Assembly: GCA_022828595.1 (NCBI GenBank)
Contig: JAKGHH010000007.1
Location: 63,972,727 to 64,036,726 of the forward strand
Length of the DNA: 64,000 nt
Direction: 5' to 3'
From: Nelumbo lutea
Taxonomy: Eukaryota; Streptophyta; Magnoliopsida; Proteales; Nelumbonaceae
The notes below the pieces were generated by a model that worked only from the letters and a program-made list of their open reading frames with translations, did not search any database and had not been told where the DNA came from. The translations under genes were made by a program, and so were the position numbers. Position 1 is the stretch's first letter; each line of letters begins with the position of its first letter. This document shows, in pieces, positions 36,006 to 48,704 of the stretch.

Positions 36006-39000
36006 ATGGAAAACAGTCAATTTGCAAAGCTTCTAGACGATAACAAGCTTAAGGGCCCAAACTATGCCGACTGATACAGAAATCTTATGCTGGTCCTAAC
36101 TTCCGAAAAGTTAGATAAGGTGGTGAAAAATCCTGCCCCGGAGCATCCGGGTGATAGGGCTTCTAAGGCCTGTAGGAGGGATTACCAAGGTTGGGAGGAT
36201 AAGAACTCCCTAGCCCGCTTGCTTTGTCATTGCATCACTGGACAACTCAATACAGAGGCAGTTCGATCAGATCGAACTAGCCAATGACATATTGGATAGT
36301 CTAAAGACAATGTATGAAGAACATAACCGTTCTACTCGATAGAAGGTCTTGAAATTGTTCAAGACCGCGCAGATGACCAAAGGGCAAAAAGTTCATGACC
36401 ATTGTCTTTGGATGATGGGTTACATTAACAAACTCGAAGCCCTTGGATCCGGGCTAGATCCTGGCATGCAAGTGGATGCCATCCTGAATTCTTTGCCCTC
36501 TTTCTTCAATGCGTTCACAATGAACTTCAACATGAATAAGCTGAATGTCAGTGTCCAGGAACTCAACAATATGTTGTAGAGGGCCGAGGATCTACTAAAG
36601 AAGGATGAGTCTGTGGTTATGCTTGCTGAAACTAACAAATCTGGCAAGAAAAGGAGAAAGGCAAAGAAGCCATAGAAGAAAGCTGCCAAACCCAAGAAGC
36701 AGAAGAAGAACAAGGCATTTGATGTTTGTCACTTCTACAAGCAAACCGACCAGTGGAAAAGGAACTGCCCTACCTACCTAGAATCTAAGAAAGGTAACGT
36801 CGAAACTTGTGTCATAGAAACTAATGTGTTAGTTAATTCTGTGTCCTAGTGTGTTGATTTCGGGGCCTTAACGCATGCGTGTAACTCACTGTAGGAGTTC
36901 AAAACTAGCAGAAGATTGAGTGAAGGTGAAGTGACACTATTCTTGGGAATGACTGCAAGTGTTGCAGCTATGGCAATAAGAACCGTAGCATTAGTATTTA
37001 GAGAAGGAGTGTTTGTACTTAAAGATTGTCTTTATGTATAGAATTTGTGAAGAAATTTAATTTTTGTTTCTAAGCTGTGTGCTGATGGATATACTGTTTA
37101 TTTTAGTAATATGATTACTGTTAAATGGAATAACAAATTCATCACATGCGGGGAAGTGGAGAATGGTTTCTATGTTCTAAATCCTTCTCTGGAAACTAAC
37201 TTAACCGAAACTACGTTGGTCGAAAATCCCAAGAAAAGGAATCATGATATAGTAATCCCATGTGCCTCTGGCATTACCGACTTGGCCATATCGGTGTTGA
37301 CCAAATCATAAGGCTAGTAAAGGGTGGTCCTTTGGATTTTCTAACTGTAGAAAATCTTCCCACTTGTGAACCTTGCCTTTAAGGTAAGATGACTAAGTGG
37401 CCATTTGACGGTAAGCCTGAAAAATCTGCAGGCACACTCGACCTAATATATACTGATGTATGTGGTCCCCTATGTGTTAGGACACGAAATCAATGCGTGT
37501 ATTTCATCACCTTAACAGATGATTTTTCATCATATGGTTACGTGTACCTAATGAGACACAAGTCTGAGTCGTTTGAAAAGTTCAAAGAATTTAGACAGGA
37601 AGTCGAGAAACAGTTAGGGAGAGAAATTAAGGCCATTCGATCAGATCGAGCTGGCGAGTATCTCTCTGACGAATTCAGGGACTACTTAAAGGTCAACGGG
37701 ATAGTATCACAATTAGCTCCTCTTGCCACACCTCAACTCAACGGTGTTTGAGAGAGGAGGAATAGGACCTTGTTGGACATGGTCCGATCACTTCTCGTCC
37801 ACTCAGATTTACCTACATCCTTTTGGGGATATGCATTAGAGACTGCTATCTATATACTGAATCAGGCTCCAACCAAATCAGTTCCAAATACTCCATATGA
37901 ACTATGGACCGGAAGGAAGCCAAGTGTAAGACACTTGAAGATTTGGGGTTGTCCTGCACTCATTAAAAGAACAAGTACGGACAAGTTAGAATCCAAAACT
38001 AGTTGTTGCCTATTTATAGGCTACCCAAAAGATTCGGTGGGTTATCTATTCTATGACCCAAGTGAGCAGAAAGTGTTCTGCAGTCGAAACGCCCAATTCT
38101 TAGAAACCGAATACATCTTGGACACCCATCGTCAGGAAATAGTTCTTGATGAGGAGAGCTTAGGAGCAGTTGGAGATGTCCCACAAGTTCCAGGTAGTGA
38201 CCAACCTAGAAGATCCACTCGGGTATCCAGGCCACCAGTCCGATATGGTTATGACCAGGATAGTTACCTGGTGGAAGCCTTGACTAGTGAGGAGGATCCC
38301 GTAACTTATGCGGAAGCTATGTTAGACATAGATTCCTAGAAGTGGGTGGAGGCCATGAGAGCTGAGATGGACTCGATGGAGACCAATGGGGTCTGGGCCC
38401 TAGTATATCCGCCCCCCGGGGTAAAAGCAATTGGTTGCAAATGGATCTACGAGAGGAAGAAGGGCCCTGATGGCAAGATTGAGACCTACAAAGCTCGTTT
38501 GGTGGCGAAAGGGTATACTCAGAAAGAAGGCATCGATTATTAGGAAACCTTTTCATCCGTGGCCATGCTTAAATCCATTAGGATCCTACTAGCTGTAGCA
38601 GCATACCATGATTATGAGATTTGGTAGATGGATGTCAAAAACGCATTCCTGAATGGAGATCTTAGTGAAGATATCTACATGCAGTAGCTGCAAGGCTTCA
38701 TTGCTGCTGGTTAGGAACATATGGTATGTAAACTGAATAGATTATATGGACTTAAGTAGGCTTCTAGGAGTTGGAACATCCGAATTTGATTATGTTGTCA
38801 AAACGGTTGATTTTGAGTAGAATCCGGATGAGCCCTATGTTTACAAGAAGTCCAGTGGGGATAAGATCACCTTTTTGGTGTTGTACGTGGATGATATCCA
38901 ACTCATTGGGAATGATGTGGGAATGTTGACTTCGGTCAAGGTATGGCTGTCACAGCAGTTCTCCATGAAAGATCTTGGAGAAGCTTCATATTTACTAGGT

Positions 39001-39873
39001 CATCGACTCTATAGAGATAGATAAATGGAAGCGGATAATAGGATTATCCCAGGCAGTTTACATTGACAAAACTGTCAAAAGGTACCGTATAGAGAACTCC
39101 AAGAAGGGAAACGTTCCATTCAGGCCTGGAGTCACTCTTTCCAAGAAGATGTCTCCCAAGACTTCTGAGGAGATTGAGGGCATGAGAGACGTTCCCTATG
39201 CCTCAGCCGTAGGGAGCATCATGTATGCCATGTTGTGCACTCACCCAGACATAGCTCAGGCGGTGAGTGTGGTAAGCAGATTCTAGGCTAACCCAAGGCA
39301 GGAGCATTGGACTGCTGTAAAGAACATACTTAAATACCTTCGAAAGACAAAAGAGTTTTTTCTGGTATTCGATGGTAGTTCACTACAAGTTCTAGGGTAT
39401 ACCGGTGCCGATTTCCAGTCGGATCCAGATGATAGAAGTCTACATCTGGGTATATTTTCATGATAGGATCGTGTGCTATTTGCTGGAAAAACAGCAAGCA
39501 GGGGTCCACTGTAGACGCCACAACCAAGGCCGAGTACATTGCCGCAAGTGAAGCTGCCTAGGAAGCCATGTGGATGAAGAAATTCATACACGAATTGGTT
39601 GTGATTCCGTCCAGCACATCACCCATCCCGTTGTTGTGTGACAACAATGGAGCGATCACCCAAGCTAAAGAGCCTCGGGCCTACTTGAAGTCAAAGCACA
39701 TCGAGAGAAAGTACCATGTACTACGGGAAATCGTTGGTAGAGGGGACGTCCTAATTCAGAAGGTAGCATGTGCGGTTAATTTGGCAGACCCTTTGACTAA
39801 GCCACTGACACAGAAGGTGTTTGAGAAACACGTGGATAGTATGGGACCCCGGCTTGTTCTAGATTGGACCTAA
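36006..39873 (+). pseudogene. gag-pol: Copia VI gag-pol, full length but dead
   Basis: ATG at 36006 (MENSQFAKLL), stop at 39871-39873 after LDWT. Gag capsid region, then a knuckle at 36727-36768 with Cys2 to Tyr and His to Gln changes (CHFYKQTDQWKRNC), so zinc binding is lost. Protease motif VDFG, with TAG for the preceding Trp at 36847-36849. Integrase has HTDVCGPL-type Asp, SDRAGEY, and a TGA just before the Glu of ERRNRT. RT has YVDD at 38884-38895. RNase H is near 39350-39700 (CDNNGAITQAKEP). Stops at 38625, 38685, 38712, 38757 and 38818 are all TAG at Gln codons of sister copies. It is the only copy here with both ends of gag-pol and no insertion in it. Confidence 0.9.
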
Positions 39874-39887
39874 GTGCAAATGGGACC

Positions 39888-40504
39888 TGTTAGACAGTCT
39901 TGTATGCCCTTTGCTTATATCTTATTTGTTGTACTTTCGACATTTAGTTTAAATAAATAAAGTGCTTGTTTGTTTCATTTTGTTTGGTATAATTCTGTGT
40001 AAGACCCTAAAACAGGACACTTATAGAGACTCGTGTTAGTTTTAAATGTCCATAGCCATTGGATAAGTCTAGGGAGATTTATCCTGCCAAGGCTGATACT
40101 AGTGTGCCACCAAGTGTTGGGATGGCCTGTCTTGGCCACCAGGGTAAGACCCAAGGCACATGCGGTATGGGATTACTCGAATCCTTGAACCGGACCAGAT
40201 TTCCAGTATTGCCCTGCACCTTGGAGACAGATGGGCAAAACTGGAAAGTTACACCTAACACCTAGACTCGATTGTGACACTTCACTAGGTTTCGGATCAG
40301 ACTATCTTTGATATGACAATCAGTGAGATCCTTAGCGGGGGTCAAAACCTGGGCATGTTGGGGTAGTCTGAGAATTCATCCAAGTGAATATAGTGACAGG
40401 AACAGCCCCTTTGTTGGACAATGGTAATGATCGGGAATGCACTCTCTTTGATGGAAACCAAACTGCCGGCAGTTGATTTCAATCGTTGGAATTTTGTTTT
40501 AAAA

Positions 40505-40564
<60 letters not shown>

Positions 40565-40692
40565 ACGGTTTCAAAATATTTGCAAATGGTTTAATTCCCG
40601 GGATCCATGTGAGCAGAGAGTGCGGTACTGTTTCTTGCAGCCGAGGGAAAGGTCCTCTCTTGCCGGGCCGTTTTAGATCATTAAGGGCTGAG
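39888..40692 (+). repeat. 3' LTR of copia VI, truncated by LTR VII
   Basis: Starts TGTTAGACAGTCTTGTATGCC after the polypurine tract and ends at ...GGGCTGAG (40692), a point reached at 44781 in solo LTR VIII. The remaining LTR part is not found further right in the window. Confidence 0.88.
40509..40560. repeat. (AT)26 microsatellite inside LTR VI
   Basis: 52 bases of uninterrupted AT. Sister LTRs have only 10-16 alternating bases at this place (for example near 34706 and 44629). Confidence 0.97.
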
Positions 40693-42529
40693 TGTTAGAC
40701 AGTTTTGTATGCCCTTAGCTTCAATCAGAATGATGTACTTTATGAGTTTATTCTAAATGAATAAAAGTGCATATTTGATTCATGTTCCCTTGGTATGTTT
40801 CTGTGTTATACCCTTAAACTGGACACTTAATGAGACTCGTGTTAGTTTAGAATATTCACAGCCAGTGGATCGATCTGGGGAGACCTATCTTGATAAGGCT
40901 GACACTATGGTGCCACCAAGTTGGTTGGGGTGGCCTGTCTCAGCTACCAGGGTGAGACCCTAGGCACATACAGTGTGGGATTAATTGAATCTTTGAACTG
41001 GACTAGATTTCCAGTATTGCCCTAGACCTTGGAGATTGATGGGCAAAACTGGAAAGCTACACCCGACCCCTAGACTCGATTATGATAATGCATTAGGTGT
41101 TGGATTGGGCTGTTTTTGATGTACCATTTAGTATGATCCTTAGCGAGGGTCAAAACCTGGGTATGTTGGGACAGTTTGAGAATTCATCTGAGTGGGTGAT
41201 CATAGTGACAGGATCAGCCCCTTTGTCAGACTAAGGTAATGATCGGGGATGCACTCTCACTGATGGAAACCAAGACTGCCGGCAACCGAGTTCCACCGGT
41301 GAGATGTGTTTTGCAAAGTCTATTTTATATGAGATATAAAAGTATATATATTATGGTTTCTAAAATGTTTGCAAAGAGGTTTTTATTCCCGGGATCCATA
41401 TAAGTAGAGAGTGCAACACTGTTCCTTGCAACCGAGGGAGAGGTGCTCTCTTGTCGGGCAGTGTATGATCATTATGGGCTGAGAGGTTAAGTGTAAGACC
41501 ATTGAGGATAATACCTGATGGGCTAATCTTGCATCTGGCCACAGTCCCTTTGTGTTACAAGGTGGCTTGGCCCAGGGACCACTTAGGGTAAGTGTTGGTC
41601 CCATAGAGCCCATTTGATGGGTTTCAGGGGGTGCACTTGTCTATAACAGTGTATTCGGCTAGGCCTTGTAACATAGGCTAGGCCAAACCCATGTGGCTGA
41701 TGTGTAGATCAATGCTTGGGTCCCACGCCATACAAGCAAACCCAACTGGGTAGCAGTTAGGAAGACTAGGTGAGCACATAACCTTAATGAGCCTAAAGCC
41801 CATTTCGAACTGGGCTATTTTGTTAGTTAATAATGGGGCAAATTATAAGATGGATTAGCAGATAGGATAGGGTCTTGACCCTATCCACTCATAGAGTCCA
41901 AATAAGATAAGGGTTTATCCCTATCACCTAAAAGGGATCTTTTAGGTTAACAAAAGAAGGAGGGGGCGGCAGCCTTTAGGAGACACACAATCAGATTTTC
42001 TTCAGTGCTGAAATCATAAGAAGAGAGAATTCTACACCCTGCGAATTCTTTCTTGCCGCCTCCCTGTTCTTGCCGCCCTGTTTTGCTAGTTTGATCTCCA
42101 CTTGTGGGAGAAGTCAAGATTTGATCTTGACATCAGTTCTTGGAGGAAGAATTGATAGGAAGCTGTTCTCACGTGCCATCCTGCTGTTTCTTGCGAAGGA
42201 CAGAGTTCTTGGAGAAGAACATTGTTGATTCTGCTCCATCCTGCACTACACCATATTCAGTGAGAGCAGATTTTGGATCCTTCCTTGGGCGTGAACACCT
42301 CCATTGGGAGATATTGTTTCTCCATATCAGGTATAATCCATTCCTATTCCTTTTGGTTCAGATCTGGTTCAGATCTGGTTCAGTTTATGGTTCAAGAATG
42401 ATCTTTGAAAATATGATTTTTTAAATAGGGAATGCGATTCCCAGTTGAAGGGAGAGAAAAATTTTTGAAATTCGCCCCCTTATTCCATAATCTTTGGGCG
42501 TCCATACTATGGATCTCTCATCACCTTCA
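40693..42529 (+). repeat. 5' LTR of copia VII (1837 bp)
   Basis: TGTTAGACAG...TCACCTTCA. About 100 bp shorter than its sisters through a deletion near 41895. Inserted in the 3' LTR of element VI. Confidence 0.9.
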
Positions 42530-42530
42530 G

Positions 42531-42544
42531 TGGTATCAGAGCCA
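42531..42544 (+). other. Primer-binding site of copia VII
   Basis: TGGTATCAGAGCCA, one base after the LTR end; complementary to the initiator-Met tRNA 3' end. Confidence 0.9.
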
Positions 42545-45500
42545 TGGTTCAAATCTTGAACCAATTTATTTCAGATCTGAACCTGCGCAAATGGACAGAA
42601 GGCGTTCTACCCGATTTGTGCAGATATGGGTTTTGGGAAATTTGTTCCCAAAATTAATGGGCGAATAATCTGAAATTAATTTTATATAAATTTGATTATT
42701 GTTTATAATTGTTCTTTATGATTTTCTTGATTTATGGGCTGTTCATTCAAGAGGAGATCGAATTCTTGGTTTGCACAGGGAACCTGCAAGATTTGCAGTT
42801 TCTTGATTTATTCAGTACATTTGGTCTATAAAATATATATTTTTTTTATTTTTTAGACTAAATGTATAGGTATTTGATTTGATGTAATATTAATAGAAAT
42901 TAGGATTTCTATTTATTTTATTTTTGGATCGAAGAAGGCGGTGCAAAGAAGGAGATTTCACAGATGGTAGAACTGCAATCTACGATTTGTAGTTTATGAA
43001 ACTGCAAACTATGGTCTAACCTCTATTTTGCAGGAAGGATTGTGCGAGCAGCCCAATTTGACTGATTCTTGATTATCTTTTATCAATATTTTATTTTAGA
43101 TTATTTTCTTGAATTAAAGATTTAATTAAAGATCAAACCCTAGACCCATTCGAACCAAGATTGGTTCAAACTGTTTGGACCAAATCTAGGCTGAAAGTGA
43201 GCCCTAATTTTTCCCACTAATGGGTCTGAGGATTGATATTTAATTAAATGGTTAATTCGGCCCAACCTGTAAAGGCCCAGTTTTAAATAGTTAAAACTGC
43301 TAAAAGCCCACTTAACACTTAAAGCTATATGGGCTGAACCATTCGACCCATATACCTAGATAATATTAATGGTTAATATTATGGATTTAAAATAGTCTTC
43401 AAATGGGCCTTATAGATGATTAATTTATTGGATCAATTTATCCCTGCATGAGATGTAAGGATGTGTGATGTGCGATGTACATGGGCCATAAGTGCTTGGC
43501 CCATGCTCAATCAACAGTGGCACTTGCGCACACCATGGCTGAATTCACATCATTGCCATGGTGCCCCTTTTGGTCATTGGATGACCTCCCTCAATGGTGG
43601 GCCCCACACCTCATCAAGAGGTTACGTGCGGAACCCTAGCCAATTTAGGCCCACCGAAACCTGGCTTCATGAAAGTCAGTGGGAGCCACTTTGGTTTGAC
43701 CTAAAATAAGAACTAGGGTGTAATTAAATGTTCCCTCCAGCTAATATGAGTGCATATGATAGGGAGATTCATATGATGAACTCTCTAAAGGTCTTCCATC
43801 GTTAGCATGAGGATGGGTCCTTCAGTAATGAGGAAACGCACCAGAAAATGGGCTATCCATTTGCTATGGGGCTTGTCTAAGTGTTTCATAAGATGATAGG
43901 GGCATCATAGACTGATGTGGGAGGGGCTTCACCAGAAAATGGGAACTCTCTCACGGTACCTTGGCATTCACAAACATGATGGGTAAGCACTCACTGGACA
44001 GAAAGGTGTTAGACAGTTTTGTATGCCCTTAGCTTCAATCATTTTGATGTACTTTTGTTATTTAGTGGAAATAAATAAAGTGCATGTTTGATTCATATTG
44101 TTTGGTTTAATTCTGTGTAACTCCCTAAAACTGGACATTTCGAGAGACTCATGTTAGTTTTAAATGTTCACAGCCGTTGGATAAGTCTGGGGAGATTTAT
44201 CCTGCCAAGGCTGATACTGGTGTGCCACCAAGTGTTGGGATGGCCTGTCTCAGCCATCAGGGTAAGACACGAGGCACATACAGCATGGGATTACTTGAAT
44301 CCTTGAACCGGACCAGATTTCCAGTCTTGCCCAGGACCTTGGAGATAGATGGGCAAAACTGGAAAGTTACGCCTGACCCCTAGACTCGATTATGACACTT
44401 CACTAGGTGCTGGATCAGCCTACCTTTGATATGCCAATCAGTGAGATCCTTAGTGGGGATCAAAACCTGGGTATGTTAGGGCAGTTTGAGAATTCATCTG
44501 AGTGGGTGGTCATAGTGACAGAATCAGCCACTTTGTCGGACAAAGGGTAATGATCGGGAATGCACTCTCTCTGATGGAAACCAAACTGCCGGCAGTTGAT
44601 TTCAATCGTTGGAATTTTGTTTTTGCAAAATTAATATATTTACATATATTTGTACGGTTTCAAAATGTTTGCAAATGGTTTTAATTCCCGGGATCCATGT
44701 GAGTAGAGAGTGCGGCACTGTTTCTTGCAGCCGAGAGAAAGGTCCTCTCTTGTCGGGCAGTGATTGATCATTATGGGCTGAGAGGTTAAGTGTAAGGCCA
44801 TTTAGGATAATACTTGATGGGCTAATCTTGCACCTGCCCACAGTCCCTGGGTTTTTATAAGATGGCTTGGCCCAGGGACCACTTAATGTAAGTGTTGGGC
44901 CCATAGGGTTCATACGATGGACTCAAGGGGTTCATTGAGATTTTCAGTGAATTCGGCTGTGCCTTGTAATAAAGGCTGGGCCGAACCCATGTGGCTGGTG
45001 TGTAGATCAATGCTTGGGTCCCACGTCATACAAAGAAGCCCAACTGGGCAGCAGATTGGAAACTAATTAAGCATTGGATATTTAATGGGCCAAAAGCCCA
45101 TTTCGAGCTAGGCTGATATGATCACCCATCTATGGGGCGAATTTGAGATTGAAGTTAGCAAAAAGGATTGGGCTCTTAGCCTTATCCACTCTTAGAGACC
45201 AAATTCAAATCAGATTTGAATCTGGTAACCTCCTGATAAGATCAGGAGTAAGCTAACTCTATCTGGGAAAGGGATTAAGATTATCCCCTATCCAAATACT
45301 GATTTGGATTGGGATAACTCCTAATTAGGAGATTTATTAATCAAGAAGAAAGGGAGGAGATTTTCGAATGAACCAAGAAAGAGAAATCAGATTTCGATCC
45401 AAGAGGTTTTGGTAAGCAAGAAGGGTTCCTGCGAATTGAGATTAGATCTCATTCTCTCCAGAAAAGAAAACAGTTCAGCCTTTTTGTTTCTGGAAATCTC

Positions 45501-46260
45501 CTCCTGCCGCCACCATCTGCATTATTGCAAGATTTGATCCTTGCAGAAAAGAAAGTCAAGAAACCAGTTCTTGACATCAGTCTTGCAAGAAAGACTGAAA
45601 GAATTCAGTGTTTAGTACATCCAGGGGATTCTTGTGAAGGATCCAGTGTGTAGGACGCACCCTGCTGGTTCTGTTCCATCCACAGCTGTGTCATTTTCAG
45701 CAGGGACAGATTTTGGAGCATTCTTTGGGCGTGAACACCAACTTTGGGAGATACTGCTTCTCCGGATCAGGTATAATCCTTTCATTTATCTTTTGGTACA
45801 GATCTGGTTTGATTAGGGTTCAAGTAGATCCTTGAATATTGTATTCTAAATTCAGGGAATATGATTCCCAGTTGGGAGAAGGTAGGAAATTTTTGAAATT
45901 CGCCCCACCATTCCGCAACCTTTATGGCGTCCATTAGATGGATCCTACCATTCTTTCAAAAGGTTTACCTGAAAACGGCTCTGAACCTTGTCTGATAGAG
46001 GTCAAAGGGAAAACTCATATGATAAGTGGATATGATCATTCACAGAAAGGTGGTGGGGTTATGCAGCTGAAACTGTTGGCTCCATGCACCCTATGTGATT
46101 TCCCACATTTCTAGAGACGACCCGTAGTCTCCGTCACTAAGAAAGGAAGGAAATCTCAGAGATAAATAAATAGAAATGGAACATAGATTAAAATCCATAT
46201 CTATGAAATGAACATGAATCAAATTAGGTTGTGGACTGATGTTTGCTCTTTTATCAGAAA
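42545..46260 (+). other. Leader of copia VII, interrupted by solo LTR VIII
   Basis: Leader sequence at 42545-44006 and 45964-46260. The conserved hairpin is at 43530-43564 (one terminal pair changed). The part before gag contains the AATATGAGTGCATATGATAGG stretch shared with the other leaders. No gene seen. Confidence 0.75.
44007..45958 (+). mobile_element. Solo copia LTR VIII (1952 bp), TSD AAAGG
   Basis: Complete LTR, TGTTAGACAG...TTCTTTCA, flanked by AAAGG on both sides (44002-44006 and 45959-45963); the leader of VII resumes after it. Same subfamily as LTRs II and III. Formed by recombination between the LTRs of a full insertion. Confidence 0.93.
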
Positions 46261-47166
46261 ATGGCAAACGGATCATTTGCAAAATTGCTTGACGACAACA
46301 AGCTTAAGGGCCCAAACTATGCCGACTGGTACAAGAACCTTATGTTGGTCTTAACCTTTGAAAAGTTGGATATGGTAGCCAAGAATCCTGCCCCGGATCG
46401 TCCAGGAGATAAGGCTTCTAAGGCCCATAGAAGAAAATACCAAGAATGGAAGGAGAAAAACTCTCTTGCCTGCTGCTATATCATTGCCTCTTTGGACAAT
46501 CCAATTCAGAGGCAGTTCAATCAGATCGAACTAGCTAAAGACGTACTGGACAGTTTGAAGACAATGTACGAAGAGCATAATTGTCCTACTTGGCAGAAGG
46601 TCTTGAAACAGTTCATGACCGCGCAGATGTCCAAGGGCCAATAGGTTCACGACCATTGTCTCTGGAGACTCTTGGATCTAGGCTGAATCTGGTAACACAG
46701 ATCGATGCTATTCTAAACTCTCAGCCTCCATCCTTTAATCCATTCATCATGAATTACAACATGAACAAGCTGAACATCAACTTGTAGGAACTCAGCAATA
46801 TGTTGTAGAGGGCTGAAGAATTGATTGAAAAGGATGAGCCCATTGCCATGCTTGTTGAAACTAGCAAATTGGGCAAGAAAAGGAAGGCAAAGAGAAAGCC
46901 CCAGAAGAAGACTGCCAAACCCAAGAAGCAGAGGAAGGACAAGGCATCAGATGCCTGTCATTTTTGCAAGAAAATTGGCCACTGGAAAAAGAACTGTCCT
47001 GCCTACATGGAATCCAAGAAAGGTAATTTTGAAACTTGTGTTATAGAAACCAATCTATTGGTAGCTTCTGCCTCCTAGTGTATTGACTCCGGGGCTTCAA
47101 CTCATGCAACTAACTCACTGTAGAGGTTCAAGGTAAGCAGAAGGCTGAGTGAAGGAGAAGTCACAC

Positions 47167-48704
47167 TGATAAGAATAAAATTTGTCATATGTTTATTCCT
47201 CAATATTCAGTATTTTACACTTAATTGGTACCTAATTGGACTCATTACTCTTGTATTTCGATTTAGGGCAAGCAAGAAGGCGATTGGAAGAAAACAAGGC
47301 TGATCGGATGTTTTCGTACAGTTTCGGCACCGATCAGTGATATGGGCCTTACTCTCAATTCCAGACTTCGATTTGTATGTTTCAAGAATCACTGGAAAGA
47401 TAAGAAAAGGCCCACAACTTTTATGTTTTGGGTTTTGGCAGAACCGGTCCGCATCGAAGACGAATTCGGGCCCAAAGTTAGAGCAATTTCGCAGCAAGCC
47501 CATTTCACAAGCTGAAACCCATTTCGCAGAGAAGACTTGAAGCAAGCCTGAATTGTTAAAGAAGCCTAGTTCAAATTCAAGATCCAAGAGTTCCAATAGA
47601 ATAGAAGTTGAATGTAATCTCAATAAAAGAGTTTTATCAGATTTAAATTCTCAAATTGTAATCCTATAAAGATAAGAGGAAAGAGTTAGATAGGATAAGT
47701 TCAAATTAGACTAGGACTTTCCAGTTTGAGGATAATCTCCTTAAGGGAGTTGGAGAGCAGCCCTCTCCCCAAATCTATATAAAGGGGGGGCGGACAGCAC
47801 CCAAAGCATCAATTCCTCCAAGAGAGCTTCAGTCTTCAGAGAGGGAAATCAGCAACCAAGGAGGAAGAAGCAAGAGTTCACCCCCCCTTTCTCATCTAGA
47901 AGCTGCGTTTTCATCATGAAGTGTCTGTAAGTTTTTATTTCTGGTTGAAGGGTTAGGGAAGCCTTGATTTTGTAAGCATTGTGAGATCTAATTGAATTTT
48001 ATTTCAGTTCATTGTTTAAGGGTATTCATATGTTTACTGTGAATTAACTGTGAGGATTATTTTTGTTGATTAAGCAAGAAGGGCCCCTTGCTCATTCAAT
48101 GGAAATAATCCATGGCCGATTGAACCTCCAGTTTTGTATATGATTGGTGGGTTCGATCATGGTGGCAACTAACATAAATTGATTGCAAAAAAGTTTTCAA
48201 TCTATGTTAGGAAAATATATGATCTGGTTTAAACGATCCGAGCTTGTGAGATTGCTGACCAGAATTGGGTCTCTCCCCTCTTAATGCTATTAATAGGTTA
48301 AATCCTAAGAGCTTGTTTAGGACTGCCTGTTAATAAGGGAAGCAATCAAAGATCTTGTTTTGGTTGTCTAATAATAAGAGTAGAGGCTGACTGTTAGAGC
48401 TTGTTAATAGCTATAACCAATTTATTCATAAACATATGAATCTATCTTTGCATCAAGGATCAATGCTACGAATCAAAGTTGAACTTGTCCCTTCAACCGG
48501 AAACCATCTCCCATCGATTTAATCTTTGTTTTCTGATATTTTCTGCTATTTTCTTTTTTTCGTTAGCTTTATAACCCCCCTTAATCCATCTAGTCGGAAA
48601 TAAATCCACCCAATCCCTGTGGAGAACGACATTGCTCATCACTATCTGCAAATTATTAACCCAGAGCAAGAATATTTATATTTGGTTGGGTTTGGCACCC
48701 ACCA
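47167..48704 (+). mobile_element. Solo LTR, subfamily A copy 2 (1538 bp), TSD CACAC
   Basis: TGATAAGAATAAAATTTGTC...GGCACCCACCA. Exact 5-bp duplications CACAC at 47162-47166 and 48705-48709, with copia VII continuing on either side. Same LTR as 26989-28532 in the opposite orientation. Confidence 0.93.
47776..47784 (+). promoter_or_regulatory. TATA box of solo LTR A2
   Basis: TATATAAAG followed by a G-run, identical to LTR A1. It could start transcripts that read into the integrase remnant of copia VII. Confidence 0.6.

Larger units (their letters stand above)
34083..40692 (+). mobile_element. Ty1/Copia element VI
   Basis: Truncated 5' LTR fused to the leader, complete but dead gag-pol, polypurine tract (39874-39887), and 3' LTR cut at 40692 by LTR VII. 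The left flank TCTAG is integrase/RT linker of element V. Confidence 0.88.
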
